A DNA stretch of 64,000 nucleotides from Prochlorococcus sp. AG-402-K10 (GCA_003216835.1 QCIF01000002.1:124001-188000), one strand, 5' to 3'. Shown: positions 1-9,888, counted from the first letter of the stretch. The notes: generated from the letters alone by a model not told the origin. Program-made: numbers and translations.

Positions 1-118
1 ACCAGCCATTATAAAACTATGCGTAGGTCTAGAAAGTTATAATCAACTTCACAAAACCATGGATCAAATTAAATCTATGGCAGATGTTTTAGATATTGCA
101 CGAGTAGGAGAAAGTTAA
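1..118 (+). CDS. C-terminal end of a probable RelA/SpoT (p)ppGpp synthetase/hydrolase (5' cut by window)
   Basis: An open frame from base 2 to a TAA at 116-118 encodes the last 38 residues of a protein. The tail has hydrophobic alternation, then D-Q-I-K-S-M-A-D-V-L-D-I-A-R-V near its end, which resembles the final strand and helix of the ACT domain that ends RelA/SpoT enzymes. Those enzymes make and break the alarmone (p)ppGpp. The catalytic domains lie outside the window, so the call rests on a short stretch and on remembered gene order (a spoT-like gene before mnmE in Prochlorococcus). Another ACT-domain protein is possible. Confidence 0.55.
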   Translation, partial: PAIIKLCVGLESYNQLHKTMDQIKSMADVLDIARVGES

Positions 119-137
119 TTCTGGTTAAAAAATAAAT

Positions 138-581
138 CTAATTTTTCTTTTTTATTTTATATAGCAAGAGAACAATAAACCCTGAAATAGAAGCTAATAA
201 TAATCCAACCAAAAATGAACCTAAGATTAATTTTATTGAAAAAATACTACCTTGTTCCCATAGATCATTAATACCCAAATGCCTGTCAGCATTGATATTA
301 GTTGAATTTCTTATAAAGATTGAACCAACTTTATAATTAAAATAATAAAGGGGTATATAAGTAAAAGGATTGCTAATCCAAGTACCAATTGCAGCTAGAA
401 CAATATTCCCTTTAGCTAGTTTTGCAAAAAATACACCTAATAAAGTCTGAAACCCAAAAAAAGGAAAGCAGCCACTAAAAACGCCTATAGCTAAACCTTT
501 AGCATTAAAGAAAGGATTACCATTCTTTTGCCTAAATAATGATAGAATTTTTTTATAGTTAATATCTCTTTTATATCTCAT
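138..581 (-). CDS. DUF2062 family small membrane protein
   Basis: A 147-residue protein with a basic N-terminus, a small-residue and glycine-rich hydrophobic segment (about 30-75, including F-S-G-C-F-P-F-F-G-F-Q) and a strong membrane helix near residues 115-140 before a lysine-rich tail. The G-x-F-x-G-x-x-P-F-x-G-x-Q pattern followed by N-P-x-T-x-x-P-x-Y is the signature of DUF2062, an inner-membrane family of unknown function. It converges on the gene that ends at 118 and is divergent from mnmE, with a 66-bp gap. No functional partner is evident. Confidence 0.75.
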   Translation of the reverse strand: MRYKRDINYKKILSLFRQKNGNPFFNAKGLAIGVFSGCFPFFGFQTLLGVFFAKLAKGNIVLAAIGTWISNPFTYIPLYYFNYKVGSIFIRNSTNINADRHLGINDLWEQGSIFSIKLILGSFLVGLLLASISGFIVLLLYKIKKKN

Positions 582-647
582 TAAGAAAGAAAAATTCAGA
601 ATTAAATTCTTGATAATACTACTTAATTATCTATAACAAAGCGAGAG

Positions 648-2030
648 ATGGATTCGATAGTTACTACAGAAGATACGATAGCTGCAATTGCTTCAGCTAT
701 AAGTATAGGTAAAGGAGGAGTTGCAATAATAAGAGTATCGGGGAAAGACTCAATAAATTCTTGCAAAAAGATTGTTAAAACTAAATCTAAATATGCATGG
801 GAATCGCATAGAGTTTTTCACGGTTTTATTCAGGAAAATAGAGAAAATAAATTTATAGACGAGGTTTTAATTTTAGTAATGAAATCTCCAAATAGCTTTA
901 CTGGAGAGGATGTTGTTGAATTACATTGCCATGGAGGAATAATCTTAGTAAATAAAGTTCTCAAAATATTATTATCTAATAATTCTAAAGTTAGACTTGC
1001 AAATCCAGGAGAATTTAGTCAAAGAGCTTTTCTAAATGGGAAAATAGATCTCACTCAAGCTGAATCAATTAATCAATTAATTAACGCAAACAATATAAGG
1101 TCAGCAGAGTTAGCTTTTAGCGGGGTTCAAGGAGAAATAAAGAAAACAATTGATGATATAAAAAATGACCTTATAAATGAACTTTGCGAAATAGAAGCAA
1201 GAGTTGATTTTGATGAAGACTTTACAGATTTTGATTACACCAAATATCTTAAAAACATTAAAAAAGTAAAACAAAAAATAAAACTACTTATAGAAAATGC
1301 AAAAAGAAATTCGTATATTCATAATGGAATATCTATTGCTCTTATTGGCAAAACAAATGTAGGCAAAAGCTCTTTACTAAATATGCTTGCAAAAAAAGAG
1401 AAAGCAATTGTGACTAATATTCCTGGGACAACTAGAGATGTTATTGAAGTGAATTTAACTATCAATGACATCCCAATGAAAATAATAGATACTGCAGGCA
1501 TAAGAGATACTCATGAACAAATTGAAAGTATTGGAATTAAAAAAAGTTTTGAAATAATTAACGAGTCAGATTTTATAATTTATCTTTATAGTCTTGAAGA
1601 AGGATTTAATGAAGCAGATGAGAAAATAATAAAAGCAATACCCAAAGAAAAATTAATTACAATTTTAGGAAATAAAAAAGATTTAATTGACTCAAGAAAT
1701 ATAAATCCAAATAATTTGAAAAACACAATTCTTATGAGCATTAAAAATAATGATGGAGAAAGATTATTAATCGATAAAATTATAAAAAGATGCGGATTAA
1801 AACAAGTAGAAAATATAAATATATTTTTAAACGAAAGACATTTAGCTAATTTAAGTGCTTGCCTATCTAATTTAAATGATACTGATCAAATAATTGAAAA
1901 TAAATTACCATTTGATTTCTTATCAATAGAATTGAGAGATGCTATACAAAACTTATCTAAAATCACTGGTCAAGAATTAACAGAAGTACTTCTAGATAAT
2001 ATTTTTTCTAAGTTTTGTATTGGTAAATAA
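648..2030 (+). CDS. mnmE: tRNA uridine-5-carboxymethylaminomethyl modification GTPase MnmE
   Basis: MnmE (TrmE, ThdF) works with MnmG to modify U34 in the wobble position of several tRNAs, using a formyl-folate donor and GTP. The 460-residue protein has the family's usual length and layout: an N-terminal folate-binding domain (1-120) starting with the D-T-I-A-A-I-A-S motif, a helical domain, and an inserted G domain. The G domain shows the P-loop G-K-T-N-V-G-K-S-S at 234-242, the G2 threonines in P-G-T-T-R-D, D-T-A-G at 281-284 and an N-K-K-D base motif. It ends in F-C-I-G-K, which carries the conserved catalytic cysteine. It starts at ATG 648. Confidence 0.96.
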   Translation: MDSIVTTEDTIAAIASAISIGKGGVAIIRVSGKDSINSCKKIVKTKSKYAWESHRVFHGFIQENRENKFIDEVLILVMKSPNSFTGEDVVELHCHGGIILVNKVLKILLSNNSKVRLANPGEFSQRAFLNGKIDLTQAESINQLINANNIRSAELAFSGVQGEIKKTIDDIKNDLINELCEIEARVDFDEDFTDFDYTKYLKNIKKVKQKIKLLIENAKRNSYIHNGISIALIGKTNVGKSSLLNMLAKKEKAIVTNIPGTTRDVIEVNLTINDIPMKIIDTAGIRDTHEQIESIGIKKSFEIINESDFIIYLYSLEEGFNEADEKIIKAIPKEKLITILGNKKDLIDSRNINPNNLKNTILMSIKNNDGERLLIDKIIKRCGLKQVENINIFLNERHLANLSACLSNLNDTDQIIENKLPFDFLSIELRDAIQNLSKITGQELTEVLLDNIFSKFCIGK

Positions 2031-2109
2031 ATTTGAGTTAAATTACATAGTGATATATAGTTAATTCTCATAGGTAAGTTGAATTTTTATCAATTAATTA
2101 TTTAGTTTA

Positions 2110-2976
2110 GTGGATTTAAATACTCCAATAATCAGTAAGATCATTGATAATTGGATCAATGAAGATATAGGTAAAGGAGATCTAACAAGTTCTTCTATTA
2201 CAAAAGAAAATGGTAATGCCTATTGGATTGCAAAAGAAGAAGGTATATTTTGTGGTGTGGAAATTATAAAAGAAATTTTTAAAAAAATTGATTTAAAAAT
2301 CAGTTCTAGATTTCATATATCTGATGGAGATAAATTTGTTAAAAATCAAAAACTACTAGAATTATATGGACCTTCAAAAAGTTTATTATCTAGTGAAAGG
2401 ATAAGCCTAAATATAGCAATGCATTTATCTGGAATATCTACCCATACAAAGAATCTTGTAAATAAGTTGGAAGGTACAAATATAAAATTGGCAGATACTA
2501 GGAAAACAACTCCTGGCTTAAGAATATTTGAAAAATATGCATTCAAATGCGGAGGTGGAGTAAATCATAGAATGGGATTATACGATGCAGCAATGATAAA
2601 AGAAAATCACATTGGATGGACGGATAATCTTAAAAATGCAGTAAAAAAAATTAGACTAAATTCGCCTTTTACAACTCATATCATAATAGAAGCTGAGAAT
2701 ATTAAACAGGCCAAAGAAGCAGTATTGGCAGGTGCAGATAGTGTCTTATTAGATGAACTTAGTCCTGAAACAATTAAGAAAGCTGTTGAAGAATTAAGGA
2801 ATTTATCAATTAATAGTATTGAAAAAGAAGTCAACAAAAATTTGATTATCGAAGTTTCTGGAATAAACCCTAAAGAAATGAGTAAATATCTAATAAAAGG
2901 TATAGATTTGATTTCAACAAGTTCTTCAATTACCAAAAGTAATTGGATTGATTTAAGTATGCGTTATATTAATTAA
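2110..2976 (+). CDS. nadC: Nicotinate-nucleotide pyrophosphorylase (carboxylating), quinolinate phosphoribosyltransferase
   Basis: NadC converts quinolinate and PRPP to nicotinate mononucleotide, the last dedicated step of de novo NAD synthesis. The 288-residue protein shows the family blocks: D-T-R-K-T-T-P-G-L-R at 129-138, H-R-M-G-L-Y-D at 153-159, K-E-N-H at 164-167, and the late strand motifs E-A-E-N and L-L-D-E-L. The length is normal. The start is a GTG at 2110 with no strong ribosome binding site. It lies 79 bp after mnmE and 27 bp before argS, in the same direction, so the three may be co-transcribed. Confidence 0.94.
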   Translation: MDLNTPIISKIIDNWINEDIGKGDLTSSSITKENGNAYWIAKEEGIFCGVEIIKEIFKKIDLKISSRFHISDGDKFVKNQKLLELYGPSKSLLSSERISLNIAMHLSGISTHTKNLVNKLEGTNIKLADTRKTTPGLRIFEKYAFKCGGGVNHRMGLYDAAMIKENHIGWTDNLKNAVKKIRLNSPFTTHIIIEAENIKQAKEAVLAGADSVLLDELSPETIKKAVEELRNLSINSIEKEVNKNLIIEVSGINPKEMSKYLIKGIDLISTSSSITKSNWIDLSMRYIN

Positions 2977-3003
2977 TTATATAGAAAAATAATTGAATAA
3001 TAA

Positions 3004-4818
3004 ATGCTAATCATTTCTAAAGAATTAACAAAAATCTTTGAACAATCTCTTTTAGATAATCTTGAAAAAAATAATAAAAAAGGGGAATTCGAGAATCTTA
3101 GAAAAAATTTAATTACACAATCATCAAAAGAAGACTTTGGTGATTATCAATGTAATGTTTGTCTAAGTTTATCTAAAATATATAAAAAGAATCCAAGAGA
3201 AATCTCTAGTGATTTTGTTAACCTTTTAGATAAAAATAAAAGCATATCCGAATTATGCAAGAGTCTAGAAATAGCAGGGCCTGGATTTATAAATATCAAA
3301 TTAAAAGATGATGTTCTAATAAATGAAATTAAATCAAATATGCAATGCCAAAGGGCTGGAGTACCCTTAATTAAAAAAAATTTAAATAATGGCTTATCTA
3401 ATAAAGTTATTGTAGATTTTTCGAGTCCTAATATTGCCAAAGAAATGCATGTAGGTCATTTAAGATCGACAATAATAGGTGACTCTATAGCAAGAATTTT
3501 CGAGTTAAGAGGTTATGAAGTATTAAGACTAAATCATGTTGGTGATTGGGGTACACAATTTGGAATGCTTATTACTCAGCTCAAAGATTTATATTCAAAT
3601 GATTTAAAAGAAATAGAAAAGATCAAGATTAGTGATTTAGTTGAATTTTATAAAGCCTCAAAAAAAAGATTTGATAATGAATCTGAATTTCAGAAAAGGT
3701 CTAGAGAGGAAGTAGTAAAGTTACAAAGTGGAGATAGTCAATCAATTCAAGCCTGGAAGTTATTATGTGATCAATCTAGAAAAGAATTTAATGAGATCTA
3801 TAAAAATTTAAATATAAAAATAAACGAAAGAGGTGAATCTTTTTATAATCCATTCTTAAAGTCAGTTATTGAAGATCTCAATTTTAAGAAAATACTCGTA
3901 GAAGATCAAGGAGCAAAATGTGTATTTTTAGAGGGAATGACAAATAAAGCAGGCAAACCTTTGCCACTAATTATTCAAAAAAAAGATGGAGGTTTTAATT
4001 ATGCCACTACAGATCTTGCTGCTATAAGATATAGATTCAATAAAGCACCTGATGGGGACGATGCCACAAGAATTATTTATGTAACTGATCATGGACAAGC
4101 TAATCATTTTGCAGGAGTTTTTCAAGTCGCAAAAAGAGCAAAATGGATACCAGATAATTGTCAATTAGACCATGTGCCTTTTGGTTTAGTTCAGGGTATT
4201 GATGGTAAAAAACTCAAGACAAGGGAAGGGGAAACAATACGTCTAAAAGACTTATTAAAAGAAGCAGTTAGAAGAGCAAAAGAAGATTTATTAAAAAGAT
4301 TAGAAAATGAAAATCGTTATGAAACTGAAGAATTTATTGCACATACTTCAAGAATAATTGGATTAGGAGCTGTTAAATATGCAGATTTAAGTCAAAATAG
4401 GATTACTAATTATCAATTTAGTTTTGATAAAATGCTTTCCCTAAATGGAAACACTGCTCCTTATTTGTTATATACACTTGTAAGAATTTCAAGTATTAAA
4501 AGAAAAAACGATTTTGTTTATGACTCTAAAGATTTTCAATCTATCAATTTTGAACATCAATCTGAGTGGAAGCTTGTGAGAAAATTACTTAAATTTGATG
4601 AAGTTATAATTTCTATTGAAAAAGATTTAATGCCAAATAGACTCTGCAATTATCTTTTTGAACTATGTCAGACTTTTAATAGATTCTATGATCAAGTTCC
4701 AATCCTCAAAGAAGAAAAAAATAAAAAAGTTTCTAGACTTAATTTATGTGACCTAACTGCAAAAACATTAAGATTAAGCTTAGAGCTTCTAGGAATTGAA
4801 ACTTTAGAAAGAATGTAA
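3004..4818 (+). CDS. argS: Arginyl-tRNA synthetase
   Basis: ArgRS charges tRNA-Arg and is a class I synthetase that needs tRNA for amino-acid activation. The 604-residue protein has the ArgRS-specific N-terminal add-on domain (about 10-120), the HIGH-type signature H-V-G-H at 149-152 within the S-S-P-N-I-A-K-E block, the loop G-D-W-G-T-Q-F-G-M, and L-K-T-R-E-G-E-T in place of a KMSKS lysine loop, as is usual in ArgRS. The C-terminal DALR anticodon-binding domain is present ([10 protein letters not shown] onward). Its TAA shares one base with the ATG of the next gene, so the two are translationally coupled. Confidence 0.97.
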   Translation: MLIISKELTKIFEQSLLDNLEKNNKKGEFENLRKNLITQSSKEDFGDYQCNVCLSLSKIYKKNPREISSDFVNLLDKNKSISELCKSLEIAGPGFINIKLKDDVLINEIKSNMQCQRAGVPLIKKNLNNGLSNKVIVDFSSPNIAKEMHVGHLRSTIIGDSIARIFELRGYEVLRLNHVGDWGTQFGMLITQLKDLYSNDLKEIEKIKISDLVEFYKASKKRFDNESEFQKRSREEVVKLQSGDSQSIQAWKLLCDQSRKEFNEIYKNLNIKINERGESFYNPFLKSVIEDLNFKKILVEDQGAKCVFLEGMTNKAGKPLPLIIQKKDGGFNYATTDLAAIRYRFNKAPDGDDATRIIYVTDHGQANHFAGVFQVAKRAKWIPDNCQLDHVPFGLVQGIDGKKLKTREGETIRLKDLLKEAVRRAKEDLLKRLENENRYETEEFIAHTSRIIGLGAVKYADLSQNRITNYQFSFDKMLSLNGNTAPYLLYTLVRISSIKRKNDFVYDSKDFQSINFEHQSEWKLVRKLLKFDEVIISIEKDLMPNRLCNYLFELCQTFNRFYDQVPILKEEKNKKVSRLNLCDLTAKTLRLSLELLGIETLERM

Positions 4819-5927
4819 TGAATGATTTTGATCAATTAAATAATCTTTTCCCAAAACCAAGAGAAGAAATAATAAATATGCAGTCTTACTCTGCCCCTTT
4901 AGAAAATAGAAGAAATTTACTTCGCTTAGACTTCAACGAAAATACTTTAGGGCCCAGTCCAAAGGTTTTCGAGGCATTAAAAGCAATAAGATTAGATGAG
5001 ATTTCAATTTATCCAGAATATAATTTATTAAAAAAATTTTTATGTAATCAATATATCGATTCAAGAAAATTCCACAAAGATGAAATAGGGATTTTCAATG
5101 GTGCTGATGCCGCAATAAATGCTATTTTTAATAGCTTTGGAGAAAAAGATGAAATATTTCTAACCACAAATCCAACTTTTGGTTATTATTCTCCTTGCTC
5201 CGAGATGAGAGGAATGAAGAAAGTAACTTGTTCTTACATAGGAGAAAATTTTCTTTTCCCAATTCAGGGATTTGAAGAAAAAATTATAAAGCATAATCCA
5301 AAACTAATTTTTATTTGTAATCCAAATAATCCAACTGGAACAGTTTTAAGCGCACAAGAAATAATGCGATTAGCAAATATCAATAAAAACTCATTAATTG
5401 TTGTGGATGAACTTTATGAAAAATTCTATGGTGATAGTCTTCTTAAATTAATAGATTTCGAAAGAAACAAAAATATAGTAATTATTCAATCTTTATCAAA
5501 AACTGCTGGTTTAGCTGGTTTAAGAATAGGATTTACTTTTGGCCACAGAAATTTAATTAAATATATTAATAAAGTTACCGGACCATATGATGTAAATAGC
5601 TTTGCCGTAACTGGAACATTGGCCGCGCTTAAGGATAAATCGTATATAGATAACTATGTTTTAGAAGTCAAAAAAGCAAGAGAATGGATTTTAAAGAAAT
5701 TTAAATCTACCAAAATCAGAACTCACTTTAGCGGAGGTAATTATTTCCTTATTTGGCCAAACAAAAATCCAAAATTTTTAATAGAGCAGATGAGAGGAAA
5801 GGGTATTTTAATTAGAAGTATGGAAAACAAAAAAGATATCAGTAACTCTATAAGGGTAAGTATAGGAAATCAAGAGCAAATGAATTTATTCTGGGATAAT
5901 TATAAAGACTTAGATTTAACAAATTAA
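4818..5927 (+). CDS. PLP-dependent class I/II aminotransferase, HisC-like
   Basis: A 369-residue fold-type I aminotransferase. Visible motifs are D-F-N-E-N near 38-42, F-N-G-A-D-A-A at 93-99, C-N-P-N-N-P-T-G-T at 167-175, the D-E-L-Y aspartate at about 197, and S-L-S-K-T-A-G-L-A with the Schiff-base lysine near 228. It is closest in style to histidinol-phosphate aminotransferase, but cyanobacteria carry several such paralogues, including CobC-like proteins, so the substrate cannot be settled here. Its start overlaps the argS stop by one base and its stop overlaps the convergent gene at 5924 by four bases. Confidence 0.85.
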   Translation: MNDFDQLNNLFPKPREEIINMQSYSAPLENRRNLLRLDFNENTLGPSPKVFEALKAIRLDEISIYPEYNLLKKFLCNQYIDSRKFHKDEIGIFNGADAAINAIFNSFGEKDEIFLTTNPTFGYYSPCSEMRGMKKVTCSYIGENFLFPIQGFEEKIIKHNPKLIFICNPNNPTGTVLSAQEIMRLANINKNSLIVVDELYEKFYGDSLLKLIDFERNKNIVIIQSLSKTAGLAGLRIGFTFGHRNLIKYINKVTGPYDVNSFAVTGTLAALKDKSYIDNYVLEVKKAREWILKKFKSTKIRTHFSGGNYFLIWPNKNPKFLIEQMRGKGILIRSMENKKDISNSIRVSIGNQEQMNLFWDNYKDLDLTN

Positions 5928-6652
5928 TAACTAAAGATATAAATAGTATTTTCTTCAAGTCTTTTTGGATTGATTTGAAAATATTTTCCAACATATTTAA
6001 CTTTAAAATCTTTCATATTTTCAAGAAATAAATCGGCATTTGAAAAATCACAATCTTCAGATTTTTTTCTTCCGCGTGTAAAGTGGACAGGTATAACTAT
6101 AGAAGGTTTTAAAGTTTTAACTATTCTTGAAGCCTCTTCACCATTATAAGATTTTATTCCTCCTCCAATTGAAATAAATAAAATATCAGGACGAGACAAA
6201 ACAATTTTGCTGTTAATATCAATTTCACCAGCAGCTCCTCCCATATGGACTATTTTCAGATTATTTTGCTCCCAACTCCAAACAGTAGCCATACCGAATC
6301 TCCTTCCTCCTAACCTGTCATGAGGAACAGTAATACCATTTAATAAAATATCTTTATATTTATATATTCCTGGCTCCACAAACATCAAGTTATTTTTTGG
6401 ATTATAACCCTCATCTGAAAGTTTAGAACTAGCTAGAATAAAATCTGCATTCCGTTCTTTTGGTTCCACTAAATTACTTGCACAACCTTTAGCCTTAAAA
6501 GGATTTATAAGAATTGATTTTCCTTCACCTCTAATTAAAAAACTACTATGACCAAAACTTTTTAAAGAAAGTTTATCTGCCAATGCAGCGGGAGGTAGAA
6601 AAAAGCTAAATAATATAAAAAGTAGAATTTTTTTGATTTTGATAATAGTCAT
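5924..6652 (-). CDS. Exported metallo-beta-lactamase-fold protein with a degenerate metal site
   Basis: A 242-residue protein with a clear signal peptide (K-rich start, hydrophobic core 9-22, likely cleavage after A-L-A at 25). The mature part begins like UlaG/UPF0173-type MBL proteins: F-G-H-S-S-F-L-I-R, then I-L-I-N-P-F. Later family blocks follow: V-P-H-D-R-L-G-G at 119-126, V-H-M-G-G and I-P-V-H-F-T-R-G. Where this family normally has T-H-x-H-x-D-H, the sequence reads A-S-S-K-L-S-D-E (74-81), so most first-shell metal ligands are missing. It is last in the minus-strand run from prfB. Its substrate is unknown and it may not be a metal hydrolase. Confidence 0.75.
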   Translation of the reverse strand: MTIIKIKKILLFILFSFFLPPAALADKLSLKSFGHSSFLIRGEGKSILINPFKAKGCASNLVEPKERNADFILASSKLSDEGYNPKNNLMFVEPGIYKYKDILLNGITVPHDRLGGRRFGMATVWSWEQNNLKIVHMGGAAGEIDINSKIVLSRPDILFISIGGGIKSYNGEEASRIVKTLKPSIVIPVHFTRGRKKSEDCDFSNADLFLENMKDFKVKYVGKYFQINPKRLEENTIYIFSY

Positions 6653-6660
6653 AAAATTAT

Positions 6661-7266
6661 TTAATATTTTACTTTTTTTTCGGCCATTTTTAGAAAATTA
6701 CTAATTAATTTATGACCAAATTGTGTCAAGACACTTTCTGGATGAAACTGTACACCATGCAAGTAGGGATATTCTTTATGGGAAATTGCCATAATAGTTG
6801 AGTCTTCTAAAGTAGCAGTTATCTCAAAACAAGATGGTAGGGACGCTGAATCAACTATAAGGCTATGGTATCTTGTAGCTACAAAAGGATTTTCAATATC
6901 TTTAAATAATCCTGTTTGATTGTGAAAAATTTTGGATGTCTTACCATGCATAAGTTCTTTACCAATTATTACATTACCTCCAAAAGCTTGGGCCAAAGCT
7001 TGGTGGCCTAAACAAACACCCAATATTGGAATATGCTTAGATAATTTTTTTAGTATTGGGAGACAAATTCCAGATTGATCTGGATTGCCAGGTCCTGGAG
7101 ATAATAAAATGCCGCCAGGATTTATTTTAGTAATTTCTTCTAATGTAATTTCATCATTTCTTTTTACTATTAATTCTTTAGTGATTTGATGTTCATCCGA
7201 AAGCTCTCCTAAATATTGAACAAGGTTATAAGTAAAACTATCGTAATTATCAATAACTAAAAACAT
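6661..7266 (-). CDS. trpG: Anthranilate/aminodeoxychorismate synthase glutamine amidotransferase subunit
   Basis: A class I glutamine amidotransferase of 201 residues that supplies ammonia to a chorismate-using partner, for tryptophan (TrpE) or folate (PabB) synthesis. Visible features are the N-terminal D-N-Y-D-S-F-T-Y-N, S-P-G-P-G-N-P at 56-62, the nucleophile elbow G-V-C-L-G-H-Q with Cys85, and the catalytic H/E pair in G-V-Q-F-H-P-E-S (His175, Glu177). Many bacteria use one subunit for both pathways and nothing here separates TrpG from PabA. It sits 13 bp after dgkA and 8 bp before the MBL gene. Confidence 0.92.
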   Translation of the reverse strand: MFLVIDNYDSFTYNLVQYLGELSDEHQITKELIVKRNDEITLEEITKINPGGILLSPGPGNPDQSGICLPILKKLSKHIPILGVCLGHQALAQAFGGNVIIGKELMHGKTSKIFHNQTGLFKDIENPFVATRYHSLIVDSASLPSCFEITATLEDSTIMAISHKEYPYLHGVQFHPESVLTQFGHKLISNFLKMAEKKVKY

Positions 7267-7279
7267 ACTTTTATAAATT

Positions 7280-7690
7280 TTAAAATAACAACTTTATTTT
7301 AGGAATAAATATATATACACCAATAATAACAGAATTAATGGAAGCTAATAATACAGCCCCTGCAGAAGCATCTTTAGCAATTTTAGCCAAATTACTAAAT
7401 TCTTTTTTAATTACTAGATCTACTATAGTTTCGATAGATGTGTTTAATGTTTCCAATATTAATACAGACATAATTGTGGCAACCAAGATCAAATAACTAC
7501 TTTTACTGATTTGAAGTAAAGAACCTATAATTAAACTGATCAAAGCAAAAACTATTTGAATCTTAAAATTTCTTGAAGTTTTAAATACGTAATAAATGCC
7601 ATTTAAAGCATACTTAAAACTTATAAAAAAATTTTTAGAAGTCTTGTATGATTCTATTCTGCTTTCTAAAAGGTTATTTTTTTTTTGCAT
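7280..7690 (-). CDS. dgkA: Prokaryotic diacylglycerol/undecaprenol kinase, DgkA family
   Basis: A 136-residue integral membrane kinase of the DgkA family, which phosphorylates diacylglycerol or undecaprenol in the inner membrane. It has a short soluble N-terminus, then A-L-N-G-I and R-N-F-K-I-Q, three hydrophobic helices, and the diagnostic N-T-S-I-E-T-x-V-D block followed by A-K-D-A-S-A-G-A-V that carries the catalytic acidic residues. The length is usual for the cyanobacterial or Gram-positive form. The gene is 7 bp downstream of ybeY; dgkA beside ybeY is a common bacterial pairing. Confidence 0.9.
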   Translation of the reverse strand: MQKKNNLLESRIESYKTSKNFFISFKYALNGIYYVFKTSRNFKIQIVFALISLIIGSLLQISKSSYLILVATIMSVLILETLNTSIETIVDLVIKKEFSNLAKIAKDASAGAVLLASINSVIIGVYIFIPKIKLLF

Positions 7691-7697
7691 AAAAATT

Positions 7698-8237
7698 TTA
7701 ATCTAAATTAGAAATTAAATATTCTTGAAAACTTAACATATTTTTCAATTCATTATCATCTTTATGTTCCCAACCCAAAAGATGTAAAAATCCATGACTT
7801 GCCAACCATAGCATTTCTCTTTTAATAGAATGTTTATATTCATAAGATTGCTCAAGTGCCATTTCCAATGATATAAATATATCTCCCAACTCTATGTGTT
7901 CTAAATTATTTAAATATTCATCTGAAATAATTGGAAACGATAGAACATCAGTTGGTCCTTTTTTTTGCATCCACTTCTGGTTAATAGATTCAATTTCTTG
8001 ATTAGATATTATTTGTAAGCCTAATGAAAAAGATTTTTTTTTAAAAATAAATTTTGGCAATTCATAATCATCTTTTTTTAATATTGTATTTATCCAAGAT
8101 AAAAAAACTTTCTCCCAAAAAATAGATTCAAAAATAAGCTTAGTTTTAGTATCTTTTAACTTATTTGAAAATTGAGAAGAATCATTACATTGAAAAACCA
8201 AATCTAAATTTATTTCAGAAATAATTTTTTCTTTCAT
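7698..8237 (-). CDS. ybeY: Endoribonuclease YbeY, 16S rRNA maturation
   Basis: YbeY is a zinc endoribonuclease that acts in 16S rRNA 3'-end maturation and ribosome quality control. The 179-residue protein carries the diagnostic H-x3-H-x5-H zinc motif, [11 protein letters not shown] at 148-158, preceded by G-P-T-D-V-L-S-F-P and the L-G-D-I-F-I-S block. The N-terminal 45 residues are longer than in E. coli, as in other cyanobacteria. It is inside the prfB to MBL minus-strand operon, 6 bp after the DUF3285 gene. Confidence 0.93.
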   Translation of the reverse strand: MKEKIISEINLDLVFQCNDSSQFSNKLKDTKTKLIFESIFWEKVFLSWINTILKKDDYELPKFIFKKKSFSLGLQIISNQEIESINQKWMQKKGPTDVLSFPIISDEYLNNLEHIELGDIFISLEMALEQSYEYKHSIKREMLWLASHGFLHLLGWEHKDDNELKNMLSFQEYLISNLD

Positions 8238-8243
8238 ACATTC

Positions 8244-8426
8244 TTATACAGGAATATTGGGCTTACCTATTGTGGCAACAAGTATTAATATCCCAATTAA
8301 AACTAGAAAGGTTATTGAAAAATGAGAAATACTTTTTGAACCCTTCCTTACCATATTTCTCATAGCAAGCTTTATAAAACTTGGAGGAGCAACTTTTTTT
8401 TCTAAATTTTCGTTTTTATTTTCCAT
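8244..8426 (-). CDS. DUF3285 single-pass membrane protein
   Basis: A 60-residue protein with a charged N-terminal half containing P-P-S-F-I-K-L-A-M-R-N-M-V-R-K-G and one C-terminal membrane helix (about 36-54). This matches the small cyanobacterial family DUF3285, whose function is unknown. It fits tightly between prfB (3 bp) and ybeY (6 bp), so it is almost certainly translated from the same transcript. The positively charged segment before the helix suggests that the N-terminus stays in the cytoplasm. Confidence 0.8.
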   Translation of the reverse strand: MENKNENLEKKVAPPSFIKLAMRNMVRKGSKSISHFSITFLVLIGILILVATIGKPNIPV

Positions 8427-8429
8427 TAG

Positions 8430-9552
8430 TTATTCAATAGATTCTTTAGAAGAAATATTCATGCGTAATAATTCATGAATAAATGGTTCAAGTCCACCAT
8501 CTAAAACACTATCTAAGTCGTTAGTCTCCTGCATAGTCCTAAGATCTTTTACCATTTGATAGGGATGGAAAACATAATTTCTTATTTGATTGCCCCATGC
8601 AGCTTCCACAATATCACCTTTAATATCAGCAACTTCAGCAGCTCGTTGTTCTTTAGCAATCACTAGTAGTTTAGACTTAAGAAGTAACATAGCTTTTTCT
8701 TTATTTTGTAATTGAGATCTTTCTTGAGTACATCTTACTGAAATTCCTGAAGGCAAATGAACAATTCTTACTGCTGTTTCTACTTTATTAACATTTTGTC
8801 CTCCAGCTCCACCGGATCTACTTGTTGTAATTTCTAAATCTTTTTCAGGTATATCAAGTGAAATATTGTCATCTAATTTTGGCATAACCTCTACACCAGC
8901 AAAGCTGGTTTGTCTTTTGCCATTAGCATTGAAAGGAGAAATTCTTACTAATCTATGAGTTCCTTTTTCATGTTGAAGATAGCCGTATGCATATTTTCCA
9001 TCAATTTCAAACGTTACACTTTTAATGCCTGCTTCTTCTCCTGGAGATAATTCATTGATGATAAGATTCATTTGATTATTATCGGCCCATCTTGAATACA
9101 TTCGCAATAATATCTCTACCCAATCCTGTGCATCTGTTCCACCCGCACCTGAGTTAATAGAAACTACTGCTCCTTCTTTATCGTATTCACCACATAACAA
9201 TCTTTCAAATTCCCATTTATCTAAATTATCTCTTAATTTCTTTAAGCCCTGCTGGGATTCGGCAATCATTTCCTCTTCAGGTTCTAAAGAATAAAGCTCA
9301 AGAGAGGCATTAGCATCAGCAATAAACGTTTGCCATTTATCTAACAATTCAAGTTGTACTTTGACATCATCAAGGATTAACATTTGTTTTTTCGCTTCTT
9401 CTTGATTCTCCCAAAATTCAGGCTGAGCAGAAATTTGCTCTAACTCTCTTCTTTTCGCTTTTAATCTTGGAACGTCAAAGACAATCCTGAGCATTACCCA
9501 GGCGCTTTGTTAGTTCCGAAAGATCTTTTTTGAACTCTGTAATATCTATCAA
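8430..9552 (-). CDS. prfB: Peptide chain release factor 2, expressed through a programmed +1 frameshift
   Basis: RF2 ends translation at UGA and UAA. The long open frame (from ATG 9494) has the RF2 stop-codon reader S-P-F within R-I-S-P-F-N and the peptidyl-transferase motif G-G-A-G-G-Q. That ATG would give a wrong N-terminus. Reading upstream, a frame-0 leader of 25 codons starts at TTG 9552 ([13 protein letters not shown], typical of RF2) and hits TGA at 9477-9475. A +1 shift at CTT-TGA-C joins it to D-V-P-R-L-K-A-K, giving 373 residues. The TTG start is inferred, since no ATG or GTG lies between it and an in-frame TAA at 9570-9568. It heads the operon to 5924. Confidence 0.93.
9474..9488 (-). 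promoter_or_regulatory. RF2 autoregulatory +1 frameshift site
   Basis: On the minus strand the site reads A-G-G-A (9488-9485), four bases, then CTT TGA C (9480-9474). The in-frame UGA at codon 26, the slippery CUU, the following C and an internal Shine-Dalgarno-like AGGA just upstream are the known elements of the prfB autoregulation loop, in which low RF2 lets ribosomes shift +1. The frame identity on both sides (N-A-Q-D-C-L before, D-V-P-R-L after) confirms the junction. Confidence 0.93.
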
Positions 9553-9628
9553 AATAGAATTTAATCGTTATTTATAATCTAACAAGCACTTTTGTTTAAT
9601 AGTATAAACTAAGTATTATTTTAAAAAA

Positions 9629-9883
9629 ATGTCCAAAGTTGAAATTTATACTTGGCAATATTGTCCATTCTGTATTCGAGCAAAATCTCTACTCAAGAAA
9701 AAAAATATAAATTTTACAGAATATAAAATAGATGGTGATGAAAATGCCAGAGCATTGATGACTGAAAGGGCCGATGGTAGAAGAACATTACCACAAATAT
9801 TTATAGATAATGAGGGTATTGGAGGCTGCGATGATCTCTACATGCTAGAAAATGAAAATAAACTAGATGCATTATTAAGCTAG
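9629..9883 (+). CDS. grxC: Glutaredoxin 3-type (dithiol)
   Basis: An 84-residue thioredoxin-fold protein with the active site Y-C-P-F-C (Cys12, Cys15), the cis-proline block R-T-L-P-Q-I-F-I and the glutathione-binding G-G-C-D-D-L-Y. It reduces protein disulfides and glutathione mixed disulfides in the cytoplasm. It is five bases upstream of gshB in the same direction, so reductant protein and glutathione supply are probably co-transcribed. The start is ATG 9629. Confidence 0.95.
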   Translation: MSKVEIYTWQYCPFCIRAKSLLKKKNINFTEYKIDGDENARALMTERADGRRTLPQIFIDNEGIGGCDDLYMLENENKLDALLS

Positions 9884-9888
9884 CTCTT

